Positions 47,547 to 57,337 of a DNA stretch of 64,000 nt are shown piece after piece (position 1 is the first letter of the stretch; the number at the start of each line of letters is the position of its first letter). Source of the DNA: RHKX01 sp963823275. GTDB taxonomy: Bacteria > Actinomycetota > Thermoleophilia > Solirubrobacterales > 70-9. The position numbers were made by a program, and so were the translations under genes. The notes beneath the pieces were generated by a model. That model was not told the origin of the DNA. It searched no databases and was given only the letters and a program-made list of their open reading frames with translations. Where the stretch lies: contig CAWGKW010000002.1 of assembly GCA_963823275.1 (NCBI GenBank), forward strand, positions 124,001-188,000, in the 5' to 3' direction.

Positions 47547-47650
47547 ACAGCCCAGGAGGCCTCGTGGGCGCTTCCTGACCGCAAGGCCGAAGCAGGGCTC
47601 GCCCTGGCGCGACCGGGACGCCCGTGGGGCCGTGTCGGCCTGCAACGTTC
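47546..47650 (+). repeat. R2 repeat, copy 3
   Basis: Third R2 unit: AGGAGGC/GCTTCCT arms around CTCGTGGGC, GCAGGGCTCGCCCTGGCGCG, ending GTGTCGGCCTGCAACGTTC. Together with the following cytochrome c it is nearly identical to 45240-45743. Confidence 0.75.
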
Positions 47651-48050
47651 ATGACCCGCTCAGCGAGGAAAGGAAAGCGACCATGTCGGCGAACTTCTCC
47701 TGTTCCTTGGCCTTCAGGGAGTCGTACCCCGGCATGATCCCCGGGCCGTCAACGACCGCCCGTCCGATCTCGGCGGGGGCCAGGGTGGATCCGATCTCGG
47801 TCAGGTCAGGGCCTGGGCCGTCACTTCCCGACTCGCCGATCTGATGGCAGGCCAGGCATCCCGACTGCGCGACGACGAGCTTGCCTGCCTCGTATTCAGG
47901 GGCCACGGGCAGGTCGATTTCCGACGGCGATCCTGAGTCGATTGTGCTCGCGCTCGATGGCGGAGGCTGGGTCGAATCCCCTCCGCAACCCGCTGGCATC
48001 GAGGCCAGCGCGATTGCCAAGGCTCCAACCGTGACGATCCCCCTCAACAT
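47649..48050 (-). CDS. Lipoprotein monoheme cytochrome c, copy 2
   Basis: A 133-residue paralogue of the gene at 45342. Lipobox SMPAGC, CLACH heme motif, GPGIMPGYDSL with the likely Met ligand. Differences from copy 1 concentrate in the signal peptide and the linker (DSGSPSEIDLP versus QTESPSEIDLA), while the heme domain is nearly unchanged, so it is under purifying selection or recently duplicated. The ATG at 48050 gives a proper lipoprotein signal; upstream ATGs extend into repeat sequence. Confidence 0.82.
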   Translation of the reverse strand: MLRGIVTVGALAIALASMPAGCGGDSTQPPPSSASTIDSGSPSEIDLPVAPEYEAGKLVVAQSGCLACHQIGESGSDGPGPDLTEIGSTLAPAEIGRAVVDGPGIMPGYDSLKAKEQEKFADMVAFLSSLSGS

Positions 48051-48114
48051 GGTGCCCAGCCTACGGGCTACGTCGCCTGGCATCCGGTATTGAAGGCCGA
48101 AATGGCCCTCCATT

Positions 48115-48219
48115 GGTCACTAAAAGTCACTGGAGCCAATATTTGCCCGATGAGATCGGTCACCCGGCCGATTCCCGACCTCCCAGAACCCGCTTGCTAG
48201 AGCGATAATCTGCCCACGC
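48115..48219 (+). promoter_or_regulatory. Upstream region of the intact tRNA, shared with the repeat copies
   Basis: Carries the same blocks as copies B and E: GGTCACTAAAAGTCACTGG at 48115, CGACCTCCCAGAACCCGC 61 bp later, and TAATCTGCCCACGC just before the tRNA. TAATCT at about 48206 is a good -10 candidate for the tRNA promoter. Under the insertion model this DNA came with the last element. Confidence 0.65.
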
Positions 48220-48293
<74 letters not shown>

Positions 48294-48596
48294 TCTCGGA
48301 AGGCCCTTGGGCGGAGTAACTCGGTGCCGCACGGCCTGGACTAAGGTCCGAGCGAGCCAACCGGGATGACCTGGATGCCGTCCTCCCGGACGTAGCCGTC
48401 GGCGATCTCCTCGGCAAGATCAGCGACGGCAAGTCCAGGATCAGAGCTAGAGCCCGTTCGGCCGCCCAGCAGCTCGACGAGGGAGATTGGCCGTCGCTCA
48501 TGCTCGACTCGAAGAGACTCAGGGGACGCATCCGCATTCGAGCGAAGCGCCCGGCGCCGGTATGGCGGGTTTCATCCTCCGTGAGAGACTGGTCAC
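48294..48596 (-). pseudogene. Region downstream of the tRNA with a probable gene remnant
   Basis: On the minus strand a frame from about 48540 to the stop at 48341 reads LAVADLAEEIADGYVREDG and IQVIPVGSLGP, which looks like the C-terminal end of a real protein but has no start codon or upstream continuation. It may be a chromosomal gene truncated beside the integration hot spot. The rest holds nothing recognisable. Confidence 0.35.
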
Positions 48597-49403
48597 TTGG
48601 ACCTGTTCGCCGCACCCGCAGAGCACTACGACCGGTTCATGGGTCGCTACTCCGCACCACTCTCGACGGCGCTCGTGGAGGCCTCCGGCGTCACCGGGAA
48701 CTCGCAAGTTCTTGACGTCGGCTGTGGTCCCGGCGGGCTGACGTCGGAGCTGGTGAGGCGCGTCGGCGCAGATCACGTCGCGGCGATCGATCCTGCAGCG
48801 CAGTTCGTCGAGGAGTGCCGCAGGCGCAACCCGGGTGCGGACGTGCGGGTGGGGGATGCCGAGGAGTTGCCGTGGGCCGATGACGAGTTCGACGTTGCGC
48901 TCTCGTGCTTGGTGATCGCGTTCATGGATGACGCGGAGCTGGGTGTGCGCGAGATGGTTCGGGTCACCCGACCCGGCGGCACCGTCGCCTCGTGCATGTG
49001 GGACTTCGCCGAGGGCGGGATGACGATGCTGAGGATCTTCTGGTCGGCCATGCGTGAGGTCAAGCCCGACTTCGAGCGCCGGGAGCAGCGCGTCGGGACC
49101 AGGCGGGGCGAGATCGCCGAGCTCTTCGAGCGGGTCGGCGTGCAGGACGTCTTCGACGACTCGCTCACGGTGTCCGCGGATTACACGGGTTTCGACGATT
49201 TCTGGATTCCGTTCACCCTCGGAGTCGGCCCGTCGGGGAGCGCGCTGGCCGCGTTGACCGAGGACGAGCGGGGCATCGTCCGCGAAGCCTGCCGTGGCGC
49301 CGTTTCCGACGGGCCGTTCTCGCTCGAGGCGCGGGCATGGTTCGCCCGCGGGACCGTTGCGACGCGGTCGCCATCCGCCGGCCCTTGCGCGTCTCCTCGC
49401 TGA
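48597..49403 (+). CDS. Class I SAM-dependent methyltransferase
   Basis: A 268-residue Rossmann-fold methyltransferase of the Methyltransf_11/25 type: motif I QVLDVGCGPGGLTSEL, the acidic ribose contact AAIDPAAQFVEE, GDAEELPWADDEFDVALS, and motif MVRVTRPGGTVASC. The TTG at 48597 is the best start because DLFAAPAEHYDRFMGRYS is the usual opening of the family. The last ~15 residues are atypical and could reflect a late frame error. Substrate unknown. Confidence 0.87.
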   Translation: MDLFAAPAEHYDRFMGRYSAPLSTALVEASGVTGNSQVLDVGCGPGGLTSELVRRVGADHVAAIDPAAQFVEECRRRNPGADVRVGDAEELPWADDEFDVALSCLVIAFMDDAELGVREMVRVTRPGGTVASCMWDFAEGGMTMLRIFWSAMREVKPDFERREQRVGTRRGEIAELFERVGVQDVFDDSLTVSADYTGFDDFWIPFTLGVGPSGSALAALTEDERGIVREACRGAVSDGPFSLEARAWFARGTVATRSPSAGPCASPR

Positions 49404-49438
49404 CCGTGCCCGCGAGGTCGAACCAATAGGATCAACTC

Positions 49439-49621
49439 ATGCCAAATAGCAACACCGAAAAGGCCCGCCTACTGGTACTCCTCGCCGCCTTTCTCTCATT
49501 CCTGTTCTCAGTCGCTCTCTACTTCCTCGATGAGCAGGTGCACGGAATCTTCGTCGGGCTCTGGGTGCCTTCGATCCTCGCCCTCGGCGCCTTGATCCTG
49601 CCCCCGCGGAAGGGTCCCTGA
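49439..49621 (+). CDS. Small two-helix membrane protein (60 aa)
   Basis: Sixty residues with two hydrophobic helices (LLVLLAAFLSFLFSVALYFL and GIFVGLWVPSILALGALIL) linked by a short acidic turn. It is followed two bases after its stop by another tiny membrane gene, suggesting an operon. No family recognised. Confidence 0.6.
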   Translation: MPNSNTEKARLLVLLAAFLSFLFSVALYFLDEQVHGIFVGLWVPSILALGALILPPRKGP

Positions 49622-49623
49622 CC

Positions 49624-49764
49624 GTGGTCGGGATCTTCATCGTGGGCTGTTTCATCACCGCGATCGTGGCCCTCGCATGCTGGCTGGTCATCACCGGGAT
49701 CCGCGAGGACATGAACGCGCGTGCTGAGCTCCCGGAGGAGAAGCTCGGCCAGAGCAACCCCTGA
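49624..49764 (+). CDS. Small single-helix membrane protein (46 aa)
   Basis: GTG-started 46-codon gene: one membrane helix (VGIFIVGCFITAIVALACWL) followed by a charged tail (GIREDMNARAELPEEKL). It begins two bases after the preceding stop and ends just before the convergent propeller-like gene. The helix and charge bias support translation, but the function is unknown. Confidence 0.5.
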   Translation: MVGIFIVGCFITAIVALACWLVITGIREDMNARAELPEEKLGQSNP

Positions 49765-49773
49765 GCCTGGGGG

Positions 49774-51285
49774 TCAGGGCGCCTCGGGGCGCAGCTCCCA
49801 GAGCTTGCCCGCCGCGGAGGTGTAGTAGAAGCGGCCGCCGAACCCGGGCGTGACGATGTTTCCCGGCGCCGGTCCGACCGCAAGCGGTTCGCTGCGGGTC
49901 ACCTCCTCACCGGTGCGCTCGTCGAGCCAGACGACCTCGTCGCTTCCTGAGCTCGAGTCGGGGATGACGATCTGGCGTTTCGCCGGCGGGCCGACGAGGG
50001 CGGAGAAGCTGAGCGATTTGATGTCGCGGCGCCAGCTGACCTCGAACCCGCGCCGGGGGTCGAGGTGGATCCCCGCCATCCGCCCGGCGACCGTGTCGTG
50101 GGTGACGACCATCCCGGTCCGTTCGTCGAGGGCGGCCTTGGAGACGATCCAGCTGCCGGTGCCGGAGTTCTCGAAGGGCCGGATCCTGAAGACTCGGTCG
50201 GAGTCGTGGACGCTGACGGCGGTCACGGTCATCGGCTCGGTGGAGGTGGCGAAGTTGGTCTGGACCACGACGAAGCCGCCGAGGATGCCGGGGCCCGTGC
50301 CCGGGGTCTGATCTCCGGTTCGGTAGGTGACCGGCCCCCACCTCCGGTCGAGGGAGAGGTCTCCGTCGCGGTAGCGGAACCTGACCAGCGAGTCGCGTCC
50401 CGCCCCGTAGATGTAGTCGCGGCCGTCCGATCGGCCTGCGGTGATTCGGCCGGTGATCGGCTCGGGGGGAACGGTGCTGGAGAGGATCTCGAGCCTGCGG
50501 GGGTCGACGATCACGATCTCCGAGGGCACCCCGTTGGCGACCGAGCAGAACAATCCGCTGATCGCCCCGGCACTGGCCGGCAGGCCGGGGGTGATCGCAC
50601 AGGGGCCGCGTTCGATCTTCTTGGTCGCGATCCGGCCGTCTGGGAGCACGACGAGGCCGTTGTAGGCGGCGCCGGTCCCCTCCGGATCCTCGGGAAGCCT
50701 GGTCCGCTCGAGGATCTCACCCGTCCGCGGGTCGATCTTGGCGATCACGTTGCCGTAGACGGCGTACAGGTGGCCGTTGCCGTGAACGGCCATCACCCCC
50801 GGGTAGCTCCAGCCGTCGTCGGGGCGGCGGTCGAGGATGGCCGTCCTCCAGCGCTCGTCGAGCGTCTGCGGATCGACGCTCGCCACGAACGCCCCGTCCT
50901 CGGCGGCGTCGGGGCCGTACCCGTAGACGTAGAGCTGGTTTCGGTTCCTGGTCGCCGAGATGTAGGGGGTGGCGAAGTCCTCCGGCGAGGATCGCTCGGC
51001 GATCACGGGCTGGTCGGTGCCGGTCAGCTGCCGGGTGTTGCACGACCGCGGGAAGACCTGCGCGCGGTTGGAGCCGAAATGCTCGAACGGCGCGACCGTC
51101 GAGTAGAAGGGGCCGTCGGAGCGACCCGGGTCGAGGTCGCGGGTGCGGGGGCACGGATCCGATCCGGATTGAGAACCCGCGCTGAGGCCGGCCCCGGCAC
51201 TGCCGGCGAGCAGCAGTGATGCCGCCGCCGCCGCGACCGCCACCAGGATCGCGATCGCCTGAACCCCTCTTGGCATGTTCGCCAT
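49774..51285 (-). CDS. Secreted propeller-like protein (PQQ/YVTN-type repeats)
   Basis: A 503-residue secreted protein. Signal peptide GVQAIAILVAVAAAAASLLL ends near SAGAG. The mature part has repeated blades with NQLYVYGYGPDAAEDGAFVA, GHLYAVYGNVIAKIDPRTG, SEIVIVDPRRLEIL and VVWLDERTGEEV, a pattern like PQQ or YVTN propellers. Several paired Cys are present. No enzyme signature is seen; a binding or surface role is likely. The gene appears intact. Confidence 0.75.
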   Translation of the reverse strand: MANMPRGVQAIAILVAVAAAAASLLLAGSAGAGLSAGSQSGSDPCPRTRDLDPGRSDGPFYSTVAPFEHFGSNRAQVFPRSCNTRQLTGTDQPVIAERSSPEDFATPYISATRNRNQLYVYGYGPDAAEDGAFVASVDPQTLDERWRTAILDRRPDDGWSYPGVMAVHGNGHLYAVYGNVIAKIDPRTGEILERTRLPEDPEGTGAAYNGLVVLPDGRIATKKIERGPCAITPGLPASAGAISGLFCSVANGVPSEIVIVDPRRLEILSSTVPPEPITGRITAGRSDGRDYIYGAGRDSLVRFRYRDGDLSLDRRWGPVTYRTGDQTPGTGPGILGGFVVVQTNFATSTEPMTVTAVSVHDSDRVFRIRPFENSGTGSWIVSKAALDERTGMVVTHDTVAGRMAGIHLDPRRGFEVSWRRDIKSLSFSALVGPPAKRQIVIPDSSSGSDEVVWLDERTGEEVTRSEPLAVGPAPGNIVTPGFGGRFYYTSAAGKLWELRPEAP

Positions 51286-51369
51286 TGTCCAGATAGTCGC
51301 GAGTATCGGTGCGGGTTGTGCCGGTGGGTCTCGAGCAGCCGCCCGAGATGAGCTGGGAAGCGCGGGGGC

Positions 51370-52932
51370 TCAGGCCGTGCTGAGAGCGTCGCCCCGGGAA
51401 CCGGGTGGGGCGTCGGCACCTGACTCCTCGGCCGGTCGGGAGGGCAGCAGGATCGCGACGAAGACGGCCCCGACCGCACAGACGCCGGCGGCGACGAGGC
51501 AGCCGGCGGCGAGGCCGTCGTAGAAGCCGCCGCTCGCGATCTCACGGACCATGGCTCCGGGCGCTCCCCCGAGTTGCTCGGCGACGGCGAAGGCGGCGCC
51601 GATGGAGTCGGAGGCCGGGCCGACGGGGAGCGCGTCGGCCGCGTCGTTGAATGCGGATGCGTAGAGCGAGGCGAACACCGATCCGATCACCGCCACCCCC
51701 AGCGTCCCTCCGAGCTCGCGGGTGGTGTCGTTGACGCCCGATCCGACGCCGGCGTTCGCCTCGGGCACGGCGCCCATGATCGACTCGGTCGCCGGCGCGG
51801 AGGTGAACCCCATGCCGGTGCCGAGCAGCACCATCTGGGCGGCGATCTCCAGATATGAGGTACTGCCGTCGACCTGAGAGGTCCAGGCGAACATCACGGC
51901 GGCGAGGCCAAGCCCGGTCGCGACGACCGCCTTGTTGCCGACCCGCACCGCGAGCATCGTTCCGATCACGGCCGCCGTCCCGGTCGAAAGCGCCACCGGC
52001 AGCAGCCGGACCCCGGACTCGAACGCCCCGTAGCCGCGCAGCACCTGGAAGTACTGGGTGATCAGGAAGATGAAGCCGAAGAGGGCGAAGAACGAGAGGG
52101 TCACCGCCAGCGACGCGGCGCTGAGGCGGGCGTTCCGGAACAGGCGGACGTCGAGCAGCGGCTCCCTGCTTCGCGCCTCGAAGACGACGAAGCCGACCAG
52201 CAGGGCTGCGGCCGCGATGAAGCCGACGAGCGTTCGCGCCGCGAGCCACCCGTGCTCGGGGGCCTCGATCACGGTGAAGACGAGGGCGAGGACGCCGAGG
52301 CTCGAGAGCGCGAGGCCGATCCGGTCGACCCGCGGCCGGGAGGGATCGCCCGACTCCGGCACGAACGCCAGAGCCAGCCCGAACGCCACGGCCGCCAACG
52401 GGAGCTTCAGCCAGAACGTCGCCTCCCAGCCGCTCGACTCGAGCAGCGCGCCCCCCACGATCGGCCCGAGGGCCACGGCGACTCCCGTGGTCGCGCCCCA
52501 GAGCCCGATCGCCTTGGCCCGCTCGCCGCGATCGGAGAACAGGTGCACGATCGTCGATAGCGTCGAGGGGAAGATGATCGCGGCACCGAGCCCCATCACC
52601 GCGCGACAGGCGATCAGCTCTCCGCTCGATTCGGAGAGGGCGGCGGCTCCGTTGCCGATGAAGTAGACGCCGAGGCCGATCAGCAGGAGCCGCTTGCGCC
52701 CGAACCGATCACCCAGCCCACCGGCAGCCAGAACCAGCGCCGCGAAGACGAGGGTGTAGGCGTCGACGATCCACTGCAGCTCACGGGTCGACGCGTCGAG
52801 CTCGGTGGAAAGCGTCGGCAGCGTGACGTTGACGATGGTCGTGTCGACGTTGACCGCGAAAGCGCAGAGCAGCAGGACCGCCAGGGCGGGGGCCCGTCTC
52901 ATCGCGTGGCTTCCCTGATGCGCATGTTTCAA
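51370..52932 (-). CDS. MFS drug exporter, DHA2 (EmrB/QacA-like)
   Basis: A 520-residue proton-coupled exporter with 14 predicted helices. Motif A-like GLGDRFGRKRLLLIG, motif C-like GATTGVAVALGPIVGGALLE and NVDTTIVNVTLPTLSTEL in the first helix identify the DHA2 group. The substrate may be drugs or endogenous metabolites. A second in-frame ATG 10 residues in is an alternative start. It is convergent or neutral with neighbours, with no obvious regulator next to it. Confidence 0.92.
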   Translation of the reverse strand: MKHAHQGSHAMRRAPALAVLLLCAFAVNVDTTIVNVTLPTLSTELDASTRELQWIVDAYTLVFAALVLAAGGLGDRFGRKRLLLIGLGVYFIGNGAAALSESSGELIACRAVMGLGAAIIFPSTLSTIVHLFSDRGERAKAIGLWGATTGVAVALGPIVGGALLESSGWEATFWLKLPLAAVAFGLALAFVPESGDPSRPRVDRIGLALSSLGVLALVFTVIEAPEHGWLAARTLVGFIAAAALLVGFVVFEARSREPLLDVRLFRNARLSAASLAVTLSFFALFGFIFLITQYFQVLRGYGAFESGVRLLPVALSTGTAAVIGTMLAVRVGNKAVVATGLGLAAVMFAWTSQVDGSTSYLEIAAQMVLLGTGMGFTSAPATESIMGAVPEANAGVGSGVNDTTRELGGTLGVAVIGSVFASLYASAFNDAADALPVGPASDSIGAAFAVAEQLGGAPGAMVREIASGGFYDGLAAGCLVAAGVCAVGAVFVAILLPSRPAEESGADAPPGSRGDALSTA

Positions 52933-53046
52933 AGGCGGATACTGACTGGAACCGAGGCGCTCCCGCCGCCGCCGAGCGGCTGAGGAGGTGCCGGTCCAGG
53001 TTGGCCTTCCACATTCGACCCGGATATGCGAGGCTGCCGGTTAGCG

Positions 53047-53956
53047 ATGACGGAGTCACAGGGACCACCCACGTCCGGAGGGGCCGGAGAACCCCAGCAT
53101 CCGGAACCGGTGCAGCCGGTTCAGCCGGCGGTACCGGCCGCCTGGTACCCGCATCCGACCGCTCCTGGATGGGAGGCCTACTGGGATGGGACCGCCTGGG
53201 GGCCGGAGACGCGCCCGGCCCAGCAGGTCGCTCCCGCCGTCCCGGAAGCCCAGCAGCCGGCGGTCGAGGCCCAGCAGCCCGCGGTCGAACCTCAGCCCGT
53301 CCAGGCGGAGCCGGTCGTTCAGGCGGAGCCGGTCGTTCCGGCCGAGCCGGTCGGCCAGGTCGCCGAGCCAGCGGCCCAGGTCGCCGAGGAGCAGCCGACG
53401 GCCGTCCAGCCCGAACCCGGGGCTCCTCCGCAGGCCGCCGGACCCCAGCAGCCCGCCCGCGATGCCGCAGCAGCAGCCGCCGCCCCGGCCGCAGCGGCCA
53501 AGACCTCCGACAGCTCGCTCGCCCCCGTCTTCTGCATCCTGGGCGCGGTCGTCGCCATCGTCGGCTGCTTCCTCCCCGCGGCCACAAGCGACGTGATCGT
53601 TGACATCGCTGACAACACGATGGTCGCCGCCGGCTACGGAATCGCCGTGATCGCCGCCGCCGTCCTCGGCGCCGTGATCGCCGCCTACTCCTACGTCAAG
53701 TCCACGCGCACCTGGCTGCCGATCCTGCTCGGGGTCGTCATCCTCGGTATCGCCGTCTACGCGGGCACCGCCGGCCTCGACGTGACGCCCGAGAGCCGTT
53801 CCGACCGTTTCCCCCCCGAAGGGATCCGGCGGGGATGTAGCGGCAGTCGTCCAGGTCGACGACGAGGGCTCCCCGTCCACCGGCATCTTCGCCGTGGGCA
53901 TCGGTGGATTGCTGATGGTGCTGGGCGGCCTCGGCATCGCGCGCGAACCCAAGTAG
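53047..53956 (+). CDS. DUF2510 membrane protein with Pro/Glu repeats, frameshifted near end
   Basis: About 302 residues. A DUF2510 tryptophan motif (WYPHPTAPGWEAYWDG) sits near residues 30-50; a long Pro/Glu/Val/Gln-rich linker with repeated QAEPVV and EPVVPAEP units follows; then four or more helices from about residue 155. A shift near 53810 moves the end into GSPSTGIFAVGIGGLLMVLG and the stop at 53956, completing the last helix. Surface membrane proteins with this layout are common in actinobacteria; function unknown. Confidence 0.75.
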
Positions 53957-54038
53957 CGCCGGTCGGGCCGGGGCCGCGGGCTCCCGTCGGAGTAGTCTCG
54001 CGCTCGCGGCATTCGACGAAGAGGGAGTGGGAGACCTG

Positions 54039-55476
54039 ATGGGAGCGTTTCGGCTCGGGATCGGTGGATTCGCCGCCGCGCTGGCCGCGCTGGCCGTCGC
54101 CCCCGTGCCCGCCGCGTCAGCGGCCACGAATCCGTGGATGACGCCCGCCGATCAGTTCGTGAACTTCGCCCACCAGGGCGGGGAGCTCGAGGCGCCCGGC
54201 AACACGATGTACGCCTTCAAGACCGCGATCCGGGAGCGTGGCGCCGACGGGATCGAGATGGACGCCTACATCAGTGCGGACGGACAGCTCGTGGTCATTC
54301 ACGACCGGACCCTGCAGGGGACGACCAACTCACAGCAGGCCGCCGCGCCAGCGCCGTTCGGCCCGGGCCAGCCCGACGAGGTCTGGGATTACACGGTCGC
54401 CGAGCTGAAAACCCTCGACGACGCCCACTGGTTCGCGCCCGGCACCGGTCAGTACGACCACGGCCGTCCCCCCGGTGACTACATCTTCCGCGGCGTCGCC
54501 GACGGCGAGGTCACGCCGCCGCCCGGATACACGGCATCGGACTTCAGGATCCCGACCTTCCAGGAGGTCCTCGACGAGTTCCCCGACACCCGGATCGACA
54601 TCGAGATCAAGTCGCAGTCCGGCCACATCGACAAGGGCGAGGAGGCTGCGCGGGAGCTGGCCGCGATCCTCGCCGCGCAGCCCGGCGGGGACGACGAGAA
54701 CGTGCTCGTGTCCTCCTTCGGACAGGCCGAGCTCGAGGCGTTTCACGAGGCGCTTCCGCAGCACGACTCGCTGTCGGCAAGCCTCAGCTCGACCAGCGAC
54801 TACGCGCTCGGCGGGGTGCCGATCCAACCTCCTCCGCAGGCCCTTCAACCGCCCGACATCTACGATCTCGGCGGCGGGCTGCTGATCGACGCCCCCGCAT
54901 TCCTCAAGCCCCTCGCGTCGACCGACGGCTACGCGCTCCACGTCTGGGGCTCCGACGCCGAACCCGAGGGCGATCACCTCTACCAGCACATGCTTGACGT
55001 CGGGGTCGCAGGGATTCTTCGCGCAGAAGCCGGAGCTGCTCTCGTCGTTTCTCTGCTCGAAGGGCATCCCCCGGCCCGACGGCTCCTCCCACTGCACCCC
55101 GAACCCGGACCTGCCCGGGATCCGTCCGATCCTGAAGCTCGCCGATCCGCAATTCGCGAAGGTGACGGTCATGGCGGGCCAGAGAGTCGTGGTCGAGGTG
55201 CCCGTTGAGAACACCGGCAACCTCGATCTGAACGGAGCCGAGGCCTGCGCGACCGCGACCGGCAAGGCGGCTCGCTGGATCAAGCCGGGGCGCTGTGGGA
55301 GGCCGGGGCAGATTTCCCCGGCAACGACCCTGACGGCGCGGATCCCGATCCGCGCCAGGCGCAGGGCTCACGGTGCCTACGAGGTGAACATCGCGATCGC
55401 CAGCACCGACGGAGGCAGCATCGAGAGCCAGCTGACGCTACGGGTCAAGAGCAAGAGGAAGCGTCCCGGCAAGTAG
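54039..55476 (+). CDS. Secreted glycerophosphodiester phosphodiesterase, one frameshift
   Basis: A secreted GDPD of about 478 residues. Signal peptide to AASAATN; catalytic motifs FAHQGGELEAPGNTMYAF (His, Glu-type ligands), DGIEMDAYISADG and HDRTLQG are the GDPD signature. RIDIEIKSQSGH supplies the later acidic residue. Near 55012 the frame shifts and continues as FFAQKPELLSSFLCSKG with a ~110-residue beta-rich C-terminal domain (ITVENTGNLDLNG-like). It probably hydrolyses glycerophosphodiesters outside the cell. GAGGGAGTGGGAG precedes the ATG. Confidence 0.87.
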
Positions 55477-55539
55477 CGGCCCGCGCCGACTGATCGAGGG
55501 CGCGGCAGGACACGCGCGGGTTGCAGCGAAGGGGGCGAC

Positions 55540-57201
55540 GTGATCTCTCCGAACCCCCCACGGCCATCGGCGATGGCCGCGGACCACCCTGCGGCCACGA
55601 CCGCCGAGCCCGATCCGCTCACCCGGCTGCCCACCCGGCGGCAGTTCCTCGACCGCCTCGGCGAGGGGATCGCCGCGCTCGAGCACACGGAGGGCTCGAT
55701 TGCGGTCCTGCTCGTCGACATCGACGGGTTTCGCCGGGTCAACCGCGATCTCGGCCACGTCGTCGGCGATCAGCTCCTCTTCTCCGCTGGGCGCCGACTT
55801 CTCTCGGCGGTGAGGGCCGGCGACCTCGTGGCCCGCGCCGGCGGCGACGAGTTCGTCGTGATGAGCGGCGGCCTCAGCAACGGCGCCGAGGTCGTCGAGC
55901 TGGCCGGAGCGATCATGAGCGCCTTCGACGATCCCTTCGACCTCGGCTTCGAGGAGCTGACCGCGACGGTCTCGGTCGGGGTGGTCGTCACCGACGAATC
56001 GTCGGTGCGCGCGGAGTCCCTCGTCACCGACGCTGAGTCGGCGCTCGAGCGCGACCGCTCCGGGACCCGTCGCTTCGAGGTCTTCGACGCCGAGCTGCGG
56101 GAGCGAATCCGCTACCGGGCCGAGATCGGCCGCGAGCTCGCGGCGGCGCTCGAAGCCGACGAGGTTGCCTTCCACTACCAGCCGATCGTCGACATCGCCT
56201 CGGGGCGGATCGCCTCCGTCGAGGCTCTCGCCCGCTGGCACCACCCCGAGCGGGGCGCGATCTCGCCCGAGCTGTTCGTGCCGATCGCCGAGGAGACGGG
56301 TTCGGGTGGAGATCTCCTCAACCGCCTGCTGGCACACGCGGCGGTCGACTTCCCCAGGATCGCGGCCGCCGACGCCAGTGGGTCGCTCTCGCTCGCGATC
56401 AACGTCTCCTCGAGTCAGCTCACCTGCGATCCGCTGATCGACTCGATCAGCGAGCTGATCGAGACCCTCGAGGTCAAGCCCTCGCGGATCGTCGTCGAGA
56501 TCTCCGAGTCGGCGCTGAGCGGAGCGGCGGAGGCATACCTGCAGCGGATCACCGAGCTGGGCGCCCTCGGAGTTCGGATCTCACTCGACGACTTCGGCAC
56601 CGCCTCGACCTCGATAGCCCAGCTCCGCTCGCTGCCGATCGACCAGATCAAGCTCGACCGTTCGTTCGTCGTCGGCCTTGGCGAGGCCTCCGCCGACGCT
56701 GCCCTGGCTGCCGGCGTCCTGCCCTTGGCACGTGCGCTCGGGATCGAGGTCGTCGCAGAGGGGATCGAGACCGAGGGCCAGCTCGCCCACCTGTTCGCCC
56801 TCGGCTATCGACAGGGCCAGGGCTACATGCTCTCGCGGCCGGGACCTGTCGAGGATGCATCGAAGCTGATCGCAGCGGGCCCCCTGGAATCGACGCGGAC
56901 GCTCGAGACCGCAGCTCTGACGGCGGCTCGCGAATCCTTTCGCCAGGCGCTCCTGGCCGGTGACGCGAAGGCCGCCGAATCGGTGGTCGCCGATGCGGTG
57001 GACTCCGGCATTGATTCGATCACGATCCAGAGCGAGGTGATCGGCCGCGCTCTGCACTGGATCGATTCCGAATGGGAGGCGGGGCGCCTCCGCGCCGCCG
57101 ACGAACACCTCGCCGCCGCGATCTGCGAGCGTCAGCTATCGGTGGCGCTCGATTCGCATCTCGTCGTCGAGCGGCGGTTCGCGAAGATGACCGCCACGTG
57201 A
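55540..57201 (+). CDS. GGDEF-EAL cyclic-di-GMP protein with B12-cap-like C-terminal bundle
   Basis: A 553-residue signalling protein. The GGDEF domain has DPLTRLPTRRQF and ARAGGDEFVVM, an intact active-site loop. The EAL domain has VEALARWHHPERG, ISLDDFGTAST, IDQIKLDRSFV and EGIETEGQLAHL, so c-di-GMP hydrolysis is plausible. The last ~85 residues, LLAGDAKAAESVVADAVDSG and IDSEWEAGRLRAADEHLA, match the helical cap of cobalamin-binding photoreceptor/methionine synthase modules, with the W...EH motif, but no Rossmann B12 domain follows. The GTG at 55540 is used; ATG at 55573 is an alternative. Confidence 0.88.
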   Translation: MISPNPPRPSAMAADHPAATTAEPDPLTRLPTRRQFLDRLGEGIAALEHTEGSIAVLLVDIDGFRRVNRDLGHVVGDQLLFSAGRRLLSAVRAGDLVARAGGDEFVVMSGGLSNGAEVVELAGAIMSAFDDPFDLGFEELTATVSVGVVVTDESSVRAESLVTDAESALERDRSGTRRFEVFDAELRERIRYRAEIGRELAAALEADEVAFHYQPIVDIASGRIASVEALARWHHPERGAISPELFVPIAEETGSGGDLLNRLLAHAAVDFPRIAAADASGSLSLAINVSSSQLTCDPLIDSISELIETLEVKPSRIVVEISESALSGAAEAYLQRITELGALGVRISLDDFGTASTSIAQLRSLPIDQIKLDRSFVVGLGEASADAALAAGVLPLARALGIEVVAEGIETEGQLAHLFALGYRQGQGYMLSRPGPVEDASKLIAAGPLESTRTLETAALTAARESFRQALLAGDAKAAESVVADAVDSGIDSITIQSEVIGRALHWIDSEWEAGRLRAADEHLAAAICERQLSVALDSHLVVERRFAKMTAT

Positions 57202-57337
57202 GCCGACGGCGTCGGCACGGCCGCTCGAGCGAGGCGCGGAAGTCGGTTGATCCTTGTATCCGCTCCGTCGAGCGGATATAACGAATTCGTCCGTCCGGCC
57301 CCGGAGGTCGGTCTTCCGATTCTGACGAGGGGATCCC

